Shown here: positions 1 to 5,837 of the stretch, one piece after another
Layout: each line of letters starts with the position of its first letter
Position numbering within the stretch: the first letter of the stretch is position 1
Source of the DNA: an uncultured Collinsella sp.
Lineage (GTDB): Bacteria > Actinomycetota > Coriobacteriia > Coriobacteriales > Coriobacteriaceae
Assembly (NCBI GenBank): GCA_902495985.1
Contig: CABUZF010000074.1
Span: forward strand, 1 to 6,189
DNA: 6,189 nt
Direction of reading: 5' to 3'
Translations under genes and position numbers: made by a program
Notes under the pieces: generated by a model
Seen by the model: the letters and a program-made list of their open reading frames with translations, nothing else
Database searches by the model: none
Told to the model about the DNA's origin: nothing

Positions 1-1280
1 CGAGCATCTTTGTCTATCCGCTGCGTGCGCTCGTTGCCGACCAGGCTTATCATCTCTCATCGACGATGGCCGCGCTCGGCATTGGCGTGGGCGTGCTGAC
101 CGGCGAGACCGTGGAGGCGGCGCGCGATGACGTGCTTGCCGGCTTGGCTTCGGGCCGCACCGGCATCGTGCTCACGACGCCCGAGTTCCTGTCCATTCAC
201 CGCGACCGCTTTGCGCGTTCGGGGCGCATCGGTTTTGTCGTTATCGATGAGGCGCATCATGCCGGTCTTGCCAAGGGCGGCGACCGCAGCGCCTATCTCG
301 ACATGCCCGATATCCTCAAAGCCTTGGGCGACCCGGTCGTTATGGCTGCGACGGCCACCGCAACGGCTCCGGTTGTGGCCGAGCTCGCCCGCGTACTACC
401 GATTACCCGCACGGTGGTCGACGAGACGGTGCGCGAGAACTTGCAGCTCGAGGATGACCGAGATCTTGCGAGCCGCGAGAACCGCCTGGTGTCAATCGTG
501 GCGACGGGGGAAAAGACCGTCATCTACGTCAATTCGCGCGACCAGTCCGTGGCGCTCGCCAAGACGTTGCGCAAGCGTGTGCCCGATTGCGCAACCCATA
601 TCGCGTTCTATAACGCGGGGCTTGCGCGTTCTGATCGCCGTCGCGTGGAGGAAGCATTCCGAGACGGAAGCCTCAGCTGCATCGTCTCGACATCTGCCTT
701 TGGCGAGGGCGTCAACCTTCCCGATATTCGCCATGTCGTGCTCTATCACATGCCGTTTGGCGGCATTGAGTTTAACCAGATGAGCGGCCGTGCCGGTCGC
801 GATGGCCAGCCCGCCGTGATCCATCTGCTCTATTCGTCGCGCGACGCCCGCATTAACGAGCGCCTGCTCGACTGCTATGCGCCCGAGCGCGACGAGCTCG
901 TCACGCTCTATCGCGCGCTGCAGACCATGTGGCGCTCCAACCGCGGCAAAACCGGGGACGATTCCTTTAGCGCGAGCGATATCGACATCGCACAGATGTG
1001 CCTTGCCATCGATGCTCGCACGCCGGTCGACGAGCGTTCGGTGGAAAGCGGCCTGGGAATCTTCGAAGAGCTTGGTTTCTGTCGAGTTTCGGGGTTTGAC
1101 GACACCCGTCGCATCGCGATGGCCGAAAACCCCGGCCGCGTGCAATTGAGCAGGTCAATTCGCTATTTGGAGGGCTTGCGCTCGCGCATGGAGTTTTCGG
1201 CTTTCCGGAGCTGGGCGCTCGATTCGTGCGCTTCTGATATGCTAGCCAAAGTTAACCGCCCGATCGTACCGCGGGCCTAG
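1..1280 (+). CDS. Superfamily 2 (RecQ-like) ATP-dependent DNA helicase, C-terminal part; 5' end outside window
   Basis: The frame is open from base 3 to the TAG at 1278-1280 (425 codons visible), with no stop before the left edge. The first residues, SIFVYPLRALVADQ, are helicase motif Ia, so the ATP-binding motif I (Walker A) must lie upstream and the ATG at 66 is an internal methionine, not the start. Motif II is VIDEAHH (DEAH at 246-257), motif III is the AATAT stretch near 345-365, the motif IV region is KTVIYVNSRD near 513-542, motif V is FGEGVNLPD at about 699-725 and motif VI is QMSGRAGRDG at 777-806. These are all the conserved motifs expected after motif I, so both RecA-like lobes are intact where visible. 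The final 140 or so residues look like a winged-helix-type tail (FEELGFCRV, then a helical end). The likely role is ATP-driven DNA unwinding in repair. The RecQ zinc-binding cysteine cluster is not seen. A fusion to RecJ upstream is possible but is inference. The stop is 15 bases before rel, which suggests one transcript. Confidence 0.85.
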   Translation, partial: SIFVYPLRALVADQAYHLSSTMAALGIGVGVLTGETVEAARDDVLAGLASGRTGIVLTTPEFLSIHRDRFARSGRIGFVVIDEAHHAGLAKGGDRSAYLDMPDILKALGDPVVMAATATATAPVVAELARVLPITRTVVDETVRENLQLEDDRDLASRENRLVSIVATGEKTVIYVNSRDQSVALAKTLRKRVPDCATHIAFYNAGLARSDRRRVEEAFRDGSLSCIVSTSAFGEGVNLPDIRHVVLYHMPFGGIEFNQMSGRAGRDGQPAVIHLLYSSRDARINERLLDCYAPERDELVTLYRALQTMWRSNRGKTGDDSFSASDIDIAQMCLAIDARTPVDERSVESGLGIFEELGFCRVSGFDDTRRIAMAENPGRVQLSRSIRYLEGLRSRMEFSAFRSWALDSCASDMLAKVNRPIVPRA

Positions 1281-1295
1281 GGGAAGGGGACCTCG

Positions 1296-3656
1296 ATGGA
1301 TGCCGCAGCCCGTACCGCCCATGATTCCACCCTCCAGCCGTTTTCGGAGATGGAGCACTATAAGCATGCCGATGAGCTGCCGCCCGAGATTATGGCGGAC
1401 AGCTACGACAAGCTGGAGCGCCTGTGCCTCAAATATATGAATGAGGACGACTTCTCCAAGGTGGAGCAGGCCTACTGCTTTGCCGCCGAGAAGCACTGCA
1501 ACCAAAAGCGCCGCTCGGGCGAGATGTACATTAACCATCCCGTCGAGGTTGCCATCATTTTGGCCGATCTCAAGATGGACTGCGATGTGGTGTGCGCCGC
1601 GCTGCTGCACGATACCGTTGAGGATACAGAGACCTCGCTTGCCGATGTTTCCGGCCTGTTTGGCGATACGGTGGCCGAGCTCGTCGATGGCGTGACCAAG
1701 CTCACCAACATCGAAGTTGACAGCATGGACGAGAAGCAGGCGCTCACGCTGCGCAAGATGTTCCTCGCCATGTCCAAGGACATCCGCGTCATCATCGTTA
1801 AACTTGCCGACCGTCTGCACAACATGCGAACGCTGGCAGCCCTGCGCGAGGATCGTCGCCTGTTTAAGGCTCGCGAGACCATGGACGTGTATGCGCCCCT
1901 GGCCGACCGTCTGGGCATGAGCTCCATTAAATGGGAGCTCGAGGACCTGTCCTTCTTCTACCTTGAACCCGACGCCTACCAGCGCATCGCGCGCATGGTG
2001 GCGGAGTCGCGCGAGGTCCGTGAGCGCTATCTGGCCGAGACCATCAAGACACTCACCGACGAACTCAACCGCATTGGCCTGGAGGACTTCCAGATTAACG
2101 GCCGTTCCAAGCACTATTGGTCCATCTACCAAAAGATGAAGCGCAAGGGCAAGGAATTCTCCGAGATCTACGACCTGGTGGCACTGCGTGTCATCACGCA
2201 TTCGGTGCGCGATTGCTACTCCACGCTCGGCGCGGTGCATACGCTGTGGCACCCCATGCCCGGTCGCTTTAAAGACTATATCGCCATGCCCAAGGTCAAT
2301 AACTACCAGTCGCTCCACACGACGGTCATCGGCCCCACGGCCCGTCCGCTCGAGATTCAGATTCGAACCTACGAGATGCATGAGCAGGCCGAGTACGGCA
2401 TTGCCGCCCACTGGCTATACAAGAAGTCGGGCGGATCGTCTGCTTCCAAGACCAATGACGCTCAACGTTTGGACGACCAGATCAACTGGCTCAAGCATTC
2501 GCTCGATTGGGCTGCGTCTGATGAGATCACCGACGCCAAGGAATACCTGCATTCGCTGAAGGTCGACCTCTTCGATCAGGAGATCTTCGTCTTTACGCCC
2601 AAGGGCGAGGTCATGGCGCTTCGTGCCGGCTCCACGCCGCTCGACTTTGCCTATGCCGTTCACACCGAGGTGGGAAACCATTGCGTCGGCGCCAAAATCA
2701 ACGGTGCGGTGGCTCCGCTCACGCACGAGATTAAGACGGGTGACCGTGTCGAGATCCTGACTAACAAGAGTTCCAAGCCGTCGCGTGATTGGCTCAAGAT
2801 CGTTAAGACGCCTTCCGCCAAGTCAAAGATCCGCCGCTATTTTGCCGCTGCGACCAAGGATGACGACGCTGCTGCCGGCCGCGATATGCTGGCCAAGGAC
2901 CTGCGGAAGCGTGGCTATGGCATTTCTACGCCGCGTTCGACGCGTGCGCTCAACGCCGTAGCGGAGCAGTTTAACTTCAAGCAGCTCGAGGACCTGTTTG
3001 CCGCCGTCGGCGCCGGCAAGGTTGCCCCGCGCGCTGTGGGCAATAAGGTCGAGCAAATCTTGGACCCCAAGCCCGAGGAACAGCTCACCAAGGCCGAGGC
3101 TATCGCCGAGGTCGTGAAACAGCCTGCTCGCGGCTCCAACCGCAAGCCGCAAAAGCGCGGCAAGAGCGCCAGTAACGGCATTATCGTCAAGGGCGAGAGC
3201 AACAGCGGCCTGCTGGTCCGTCTGGCTCATTGCTGCAACCCCGTGACGGGTGACGACATCGTCGGCTTCATCACGCGCGGTCGTGGCGTTTCGGTGCATC
3301 GCGCCAACTGCCCCAACGTCAAGGGTCTTATGGAACATCCCGAGCGCATGATCGATGTGGAGTGGGACGGCGCTGCCGACACCCTCTTCCAGGTCGAGAT
3401 CGTGGTCGAGTGCCTGGACCGCATGGGCCTGCTCAAGGATGTCACCATTGCCATTGGCGATGCGGGCGGCAATATCCTTTCTGCTGCCACGTCGACCAAC
3501 CGCGAGGGTATTGCAACCCTGCGCTTTATGGTCGAGATCTCGGACGCGAGCGGTCTGGATCCGCTGCTGGCTTCCATCAGCAGTGTCGATTCGGTCTACG
3601 ACGCTCGCCGTCTGATGCCCGGCGAGGGTGGAGCCCAGCTTAAGCGCCGCGTTTAG
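1296..3656 (+). CDS. relA: Bifunctional (p)ppGpp synthetase/hydrolase Rel (RelA/SpoT homologue)
   Basis: This 786-residue protein makes and degrades (p)ppGpp, the stringent-response alarmone, and works on ribosomes in the cytoplasm. Domains in order: an HD hydrolase domain (about 55-205) with His81, the HD pair 105-106 followed by Glu109-Asp110, and LADRLHN at 170-176, so the hydrolase residues are present; a synthetase domain (about 245-375) with YDLVALR around Asp293, RFKD at 324-327, YQSLHT at 337-342 and EIQIRT at 353-358; a TGS domain (about 429-489); a helical region with a basic linker (611-624); a zinc-finger-like domain with Cys646-Cys647, His668 and Cys672; and a C-terminal ACT domain (about 697-776). 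RFKD, together with the intact HD site, marks the bifunctional Rel type and not synthetase-only RelA, which carries EXDD. Length is in the usual range for long RSH enzymes. The start at 1296 is chosen because AGGGGA lies 5 bases upstream (1285-1290); Met19 (1350) is a weaker alternative. A short spacing links it to the helicase gene. Confidence 0.97.
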   Translation: MDAAARTAHDSTLQPFSEMEHYKHADELPPEIMADSYDKLERLCLKYMNEDDFSKVEQAYCFAAEKHCNQKRRSGEMYINHPVEVAIILADLKMDCDVVCAALLHDTVEDTETSLADVSGLFGDTVAELVDGVTKLTNIEVDSMDEKQALTLRKMFLAMSKDIRVIIVKLADRLHNMRTLAALREDRRLFKARETMDVYAPLADRLGMSSIKWELEDLSFFYLEPDAYQRIARMVAESREVRERYLAETIKTLTDELNRIGLEDFQINGRSKHYWSIYQKMKRKGKEFSEIYDLVALRVITHSVRDCYSTLGAVHTLWHPMPGRFKDYIAMPKVNNYQSLHTTVIGPTARPLEIQIRTYEMHEQAEYGIAAHWLYKKSGGSSASKTNDAQRLDDQINWLKHSLDWAASDEITDAKEYLHSLKVDLFDQEIFVFTPKGEVMALRAGSTPLDFAYAVHTEVGNHCVGAKINGAVAPLTHEIKTGDRVEILTNKSSKPSRDWLKIVKTPSAKSKIRRYFAAATKDDDAAAGRDMLAKDLRKRGYGISTPRSTRALNAVAEQFNFKQLEDLFAAVGAGKVAPRAVGNKVEQILDPKPEEQLTKAEAIAEVVKQPARGSNRKPQKRGKSASNGIIVKGESNSGLLVRLAHCCNPVTGDDIVGFITRGRGVSVHRANCPNVKGLMEHPERMIDVEWDGAADTLFQVEIVVECLDRMGLLKDVTIAIGDAGGNILSAATSTNREGIATLRFMVEISDASGLDPLLASISSVDSVYDARRLMPGEGGAQLKRRV

Positions 3657-3667
3657 TCGCGACGCAC

Positions 3668-3695
3668 GAGACACATTATCGATATTCGCTACACT
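3668..3695 (+). promoter_or_regulatory. Candidate weak promoter for the MBL-fold hydrolase gene
   Basis: GAGACA (3668-3673, four of six bases of the -35 consensus) and TACACT (3690-3695, four of six of the -10 consensus) are 16 bases apart. A start near 3702 would fall inside the adjacent dyad and leave a leader of about 40 bases. Both boxes are weak, so read-through from rel is an equally good explanation for expression of the next gene. Confidence 0.3.
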
Positions 3696-3720
3696 CGAGG
3701 CATCGTTTGATGCCTCGAGT
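3693..3720. promoter_or_regulatory. Perfect 12-bp inverted repeat with 4-base centre (operator or hairpin)
   Basis: ACTCGAGGCATC (3693-3704), a centre of GTTT, then GATGCCTCGAGT (3709-3720) match perfectly. As RNA this is a 12-bp hairpin with a tetraloop at the end of the rel transcript; as DNA it is a dyad overlapping the last three bases of the candidate -10 box and the presumed transcription start. The bases after it (TTCTATAG) are not a real U-tract, so it is a poor intrinsic terminator. Possible roles are a repressor site for the hydrolase gene, a 3' end stabiliser for rel mRNA, or a weak terminator; the sequence does not decide between them. Confidence 0.6.
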
Positions 3721-3740
3721 TCTATAGAGAGGAGAGGGAC

Positions 3741-4424
3741 ATGAGTGCTGTGTCCTTGGATTTAACTCCCAAGGGATCGGTCGAGATCGAGACGCTCGTA
3801 AACGGTCCCATTCAGACCAATAGCTATGCAGTTATTTCGAACAATGAGTGCGTGATCATCGACCCTGCGTGGGAGGGCGAGCGTCTTGTGGAGCATACCC
3901 GCACCACGCATCCCGAGGTTCGCGTACTCGGCTCTGTCTGCACGCACGGTCATGCCGACCATGTTGGCGGGGTCGCCGGGGTTCGGGCTGTCGTTGGCGA
4001 CGGCGCACTATATGAGTTGTGCGCTAAGGACGTGACGGTGCCTCGCGCAAATATCGAGGAGCAGCGCGCCATGTGGGGTATCGAGACGCCCGATCCGGGT
4101 GAGCCGACGCGCTTGCTTGCCGAGGGCGATACAATCGAGGTGGGCGACGTCTGCCTGCAGGTGATCGAGACGCCGGGGCATACGCTGGGCGGCATCGTCC
4201 TGTTCGCCGCGACCGAGCGGGGGAACATCGCCTTTGTGGGCGACACGCTTTTCCCGGGCAGCCACGGTCGTACCGATCTTTCCGGCGGTGACGAGGCGGC
4301 GATTATGCGCTCGCTCTCCAAACTTGCCAAGACGCTTCCGCCCGATACCGTTTGCTTGACGGGCCATGGCGATTCGACCACGATGGCGCGCGAACTTATG
4401 CAGAATCCGTTTATGCAGATGTAG
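3741..4424 (+). CDS. MBL-fold metallo-hydrolase, glyoxalase II-like
   Basis: This 227-residue cytoplasmic protein has no signal peptide or membrane segment. It carries the metal-binding signature of the metallo-beta-lactamase fold: THGHADH at 68-74 (His69, His71, Asp73, His74), PGHTLGG at 145-151 (His147), GDTLF at 167-171 (Asp168) and GHGD at 208-211 (His209). All the dinuclear metal ligands expected of the glyoxalase II-like branch are present, so it is probably an active hydrolase. Family members cleave thioesters such as S-lactoylglutathione or related substrates; this lineage is not known to me for using glutathione, so the substrate is left open. The start is supported by AGGAG at 3730-3734, 6 bases before the ATG. 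It follows rel by 84 bases. A glyoxalase II-like gene near relA is also seen in mycobacteria and clostridia, so the pairing is not a local accident. Confidence 0.9.
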   Translation: MSAVSLDLTPKGSVEIETLVNGPIQTNSYAVISNNECVIIDPAWEGERLVEHTRTTHPEVRVLGSVCTHGHADHVGGVAGVRAVVGDGALYELCAKDVTVPRANIEEQRAMWGIETPDPGEPTRLLAEGDTIEVGDVCLQVIETPGHTLGGIVLFAATERGNIAFVGDTLFPGSHGRTDLSGGDEAAIMRSLSKLAKTLPPDTVCLTGHGDSTTMARELMQNPFMQM

Positions 4425-4505
4425 GCTCGAAGCCGTCTTTCGAACCACGAAGACCGCTCAATCGTCAAGCTATTTTCCCCAGTGGGTCGATTCTGTGGGG
4501 CAAAC

Positions 4506-4520
4506 GGTCAAAATTTGTCC
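4506..4520. promoter_or_regulatory. Imperfect palindrome upstream of the aldolase gene
   Basis: GGTCAAAATTTGTCC is a 15-base dyad centred on A4513: arms GGTCAAA and TTTGTCC match except at one position. It lies about 50 bases upstream of the aldolase -10 box, in an AT-richer patch, which fits an activator or repressor site. No regulator is identified and a chance dyad of this size is possible. Confidence 0.35.
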
Positions 4521-4541
4521 AATCGGATGGTATTCGTGAAC

Positions 4542-4553
4542 AAACGAACGTTT
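4542..4553. promoter_or_regulatory. Small palindrome at the aldolase -35 region
   Basis: AAACG (4542-4546), centre AA, CGTTT (4549-4553) form a perfect 5-bp dyad that overlaps the first bases of the best -35 candidate. This position would suit an operator controlling the aldolase promoter. It is short, so function is only suggested. Confidence 0.3.
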
Positions 4554-4578
4554 ATGCTCGGGTATGTCGTGGTAAAAT
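4551..4578 (+). promoter_or_regulatory. Promoter of the aldolase gene (extended -10)
   Basis: TAAAAT (4573-4578) matches five of six -10 consensus bases and is preceded by TGG (4570-4572), giving an extended -10 box. The -35 candidate TTTATG (4551-4556) is weak but is spaced 16 bases away, and extended -10 promoters tolerate weak -35 boxes. A start near 4585 would leave a leader of about 34 bases with the strong AGGAGG site. This supports independent transcription of the aldolase gene. Confidence 0.6.
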
Positions 4579-4618
4579 CTCAGGCGTTATCGGAGCAACC
4601 TTACAGGAGGTTTCTTTT

Positions 4619-5485
4619 ATGCTCGTCAACGCAGCAGACATGCTCAAGAAGGCCGAGGCCGGCAAGTACGGTCTCGGTGCCTTCAACACCAACAACCTCG
4701 AGTGGACCCTGGCTATTCTCCAGGCCGCCGAGGAGGCCAAGTCTCCGCTGATCCTTCAGTGCACCGCTGGTGCCGCTAAGTGGATGGGCGGTTTCAAGGT
4801 CTGCGCCGACATGGTCAAGGCTGCCGTCGAGGCCACGGGCGTTACCGTTCCCGTCGCCCTTCACCTCGATCACGGTTCTTACGAGGACTGCTTCAAGTGC
4901 ATCGAGGCCGGCTTCACGTCCATCATGTATGACGGCTCTCACGAGGAGACCTTCCAGCTTAACCTCGACCGCACCAAGGAGCTCGTTGAGCTTGCCCACT
5001 CCAAGGGCATGTCCATCGAGGCCGAGGTCGGCGGCATCGGCGGCACCGAGGACGGCGTGACCTCCAGCGGCGAGCTCGCTGATCCTGCTGAGTGCAAGCA
5101 GATTGCTGACCTGGGCGTCGACTTCCTCGCCTGCGGTATCGGCAACATCCACGGCGTGTACCCTGCCGACTGGGCTGGCCTTTCCTTCGAGCGTCTGGGC
5201 GAGATCAAGGCTCAGACCGGCGACCTGCCCCTCGTCCTGCACGGTGGCACCGGCATCCCCGAGGATCAGATCAAGAAGGCCATCTCCCTGGGTATCTCCA
5301 AGATCAACGTCAACACCGATCTGCAGCTCGTCTTCGCCAAGGGCGTTCGCGAGTATATCGAGGCTGGCAAGGATCAGCAGGGCAAGGGCTTTGACCCCCG
5401 CAAGCTCCTCAAGCCTGGTCGCGACAACATCGTTGCCCGCACCAAGGAGCTCATGGAGGAGTTTGGCTCCGTCAACAAGGCGTAA
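4619..5485 (+). CDS. fba: Class II fructose-bisphosphate aldolase
   Basis: This 288-residue cytoplasmic zinc enzyme cleaves fructose 1,6-bisphosphate to glyceraldehyde 3-phosphate and dihydroxyacetone phosphate in glycolysis, and runs in reverse in gluconeogenesis. Visible family marks are GAFNTNN (20-26), LHLDHG (81-86) with catalytic Asp84 and zinc ligand His85, EAEVG (134-138), GNIHG (175-179) with His178, LHGGTG (207-212) with His208, and the phosphate-binding INVNTD (229-234). Length fits the Bacillus-type short class II enzymes. The close relatives acting on tagatose bisphosphate cannot be fully excluded, but the C-terminal DPRKLLKPGRD and the final EFGS ending fit fructose-bisphosphate aldolase. 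The frame stays open upstream to 4352 inside the hydrolase gene, yet the true start is the ATG at 4619: AGGAGG at 4605-4610 with 8-base spacing, a promoter at 4551-4578, and family homology beginning there. Codons are strongly biased to C-ending forms plus AAG and GAG, as in highly expressed genes. Confidence 0.96.
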   Translation: MLVNAADMLKKAEAGKYGLGAFNTNNLEWTLAILQAAEEAKSPLILQCTAGAAKWMGGFKVCADMVKAAVEATGVTVPVALHLDHGSYEDCFKCIEAGFTSIMYDGSHEETFQLNLDRTKELVELAHSKGMSIEAEVGGIGGTEDGVTSSGELADPAECKQIADLGVDFLACGIGNIHGVYPADWAGLSFERLGEIKAQTGDLPLVLHGGTGIPEDQIKKAISLGISKINVNTDLQLVFAKGVREYIEAGKDQQGKGFDPRKLLKPGRDNIVARTKELMEEFGSVNKA

Positions 5486-5492
5486 GCGTCGC

Positions 5493-5605
5493 TAAACTTC
5501 CCGCCGGAAGCCCCGTCTCCCTACACTGTTTCCTTTGCGCTCACCTGGCTTCGCCAGAAGTCGCGCCAAGGAAACAGTTCCGGGGGACGGGGCTTCCTTC
5601 GTTTA
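5493..5605. repeat. Long foldback (REP/MITE-like or structured 3' end) behind the aldolase gene
   Basis: Starting 8 bases after the aldolase stop, the two halves of this segment pair almost throughout: TAAAC/GTTTA (5493-5497 with 5601-5605); a 16-bp stem with one G-U pair (5506-5521 with 5582-5597, GGAAGCCCCGTC against GACGGGGCTTCC); an 11-bp stem (5525-5535 with 5568-5578, ACTGTTTCCTT against AAGGAAACAGT); GCGC/GCGC (5537-5540 with 5563-5566); and a tip CTGGC-TTC-GCCAG (5545-5557). About 41 pairs are made with small internal loops. A competing small hairpin CTTCC-CGCC-GGAAG (5497-5510) uses the same left arm. No good T-run follows, so it is not a standard terminator, although it may protect or end the aldolase mRNA. 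The shape recalls repetitive extragenic palindromes. No coding sequence is contained. Confidence 0.75.
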
Positions 5606-5631
5606 ACGCCGCAGGGTTACGAGTCTGAATT
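5545..5631 (+). repeat. Direct repeat unit, copy 1 (right half of the foldback plus tail)
   Basis: This unit begins at the CTGGC tip of the foldback and ends at CTGAATT. It matches copy 2 (5642-5730) at roughly 80% by hand alignment, sharing blocks such as GCCAGAAGTCGCGC, ACGGGGC, TCCTTCG, CAGGGTTAC and CTGAATT. It forms the right arm of the large foldback. Confidence 0.75.
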
Positions 5632-5641
5632 AAGATGGCTA

Positions 5642-5730
5642 CTGGCTTTGCCAGAAGTCGCGCGACGGAATCAGCTCCGGGGAAACGGGGCCTCCTTCGT
5701 TAACTCGCTACAGGGTTACTGGGCTGAATT
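5642..5730 (+). repeat. Direct repeat unit, copy 2 (diverged)
   Basis: This second copy lies about 97 bases downstream of copy 1 and keeps the tip hairpin (CTGGC-TTT-GCCAG) and the tail. It has no matching left arm, so it cannot form the large foldback on its own. Substitutions in the arm (for example GACGGAATCAG for CAAGGAAACAG) would break pairing with the existing left arm. A run of six T (5733-5738) follows it directly, without a convincing stem in front. Confidence 0.7.
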
Positions 5731-5760
5731 CATTTTTTATAGGTACCGTTTATCGGTGTT

Positions 5761-5790
5761 GAGAGTTCCTTTATTGGGGCTTTCTTTTTT
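5761..5790 (+). terminator. Rho-independent terminator candidate
   Basis: GAGAGTTCC (5761-5769) and GGGGCTTTC (5776-5784) form a 9-bp RNA stem, including three G-U pairs, around the loop UUUAUU, followed at once by six U (5785-5790). The G-U pairs make it work only on the + strand. It would end transcripts coming from the aldolase gene and the repeat region, and insulate the last gene. Confidence 0.55.
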
Positions 5791-5803
5791 ATCTCGCTAC
5801 AAT
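5774..5803 (+). promoter_or_regulatory. Promoter candidate for the last gene
   Basis: TACAAT (5798-5803) matches five of six bases of the -10 consensus. TTGGGG (5774-5779) is a weak -35 candidate at 18-base spacing and lies within the terminator loop and right arm. A start near 5810 leaves a leader of about 28 bases before the ATG at 5838. The box sits directly behind a terminator, which fits the need for a fresh start. Confidence 0.5.
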
Positions 5804-5837
5804 GGGCTTCAAGAGTTCTAATGACTTGGAGTTTGGT

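Noticed and set aside
1235..1243. Extended -10-like TGATATGCT before rel, inside the helicase gene
   Set aside because: Only four of six bases match and no -35 box is found at 16-18 bases; the 15-base gap to the helicase stop favours co-transcription. A weak internal promoter cannot be excluded.
2301..2321. NNYQSLHT in the Rel synthetase domain where many RSH enzymes have NGYQSLHT
   Set aside because: The residue before YQSLHT varies in other long Rel enzymes (as I recall, Met in Bacillus-type and Val in mycobacterial Rel), so this is not a sign of inactivation.
1242..2411. Antisense open frame of 389 codons opposite rel, plus others at 492-1145 and 2823-3674
   Set aside because: They mirror real, conserved + strand genes, have no ribosome binding site or recognisable domain, and are expected shadows of codon bias in GC-rich DNA.
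4424..4454. Small hairpins after the hydrolase stop (for example GTCTT-T-CG with CG-AAGAC at 4435-4454)
   Set aside because: The stems are short, have a bulge or mismatch and no T-run follows, so a terminator call is not supported.
4352..4618. Upstream extension of the aldolase frame into the hydrolase gene
   Set aside because: The extension overlaps the hydrolase coding region and the aldolase promoter, while the ATG at 4619 has AGGAGG and begins the family homology.
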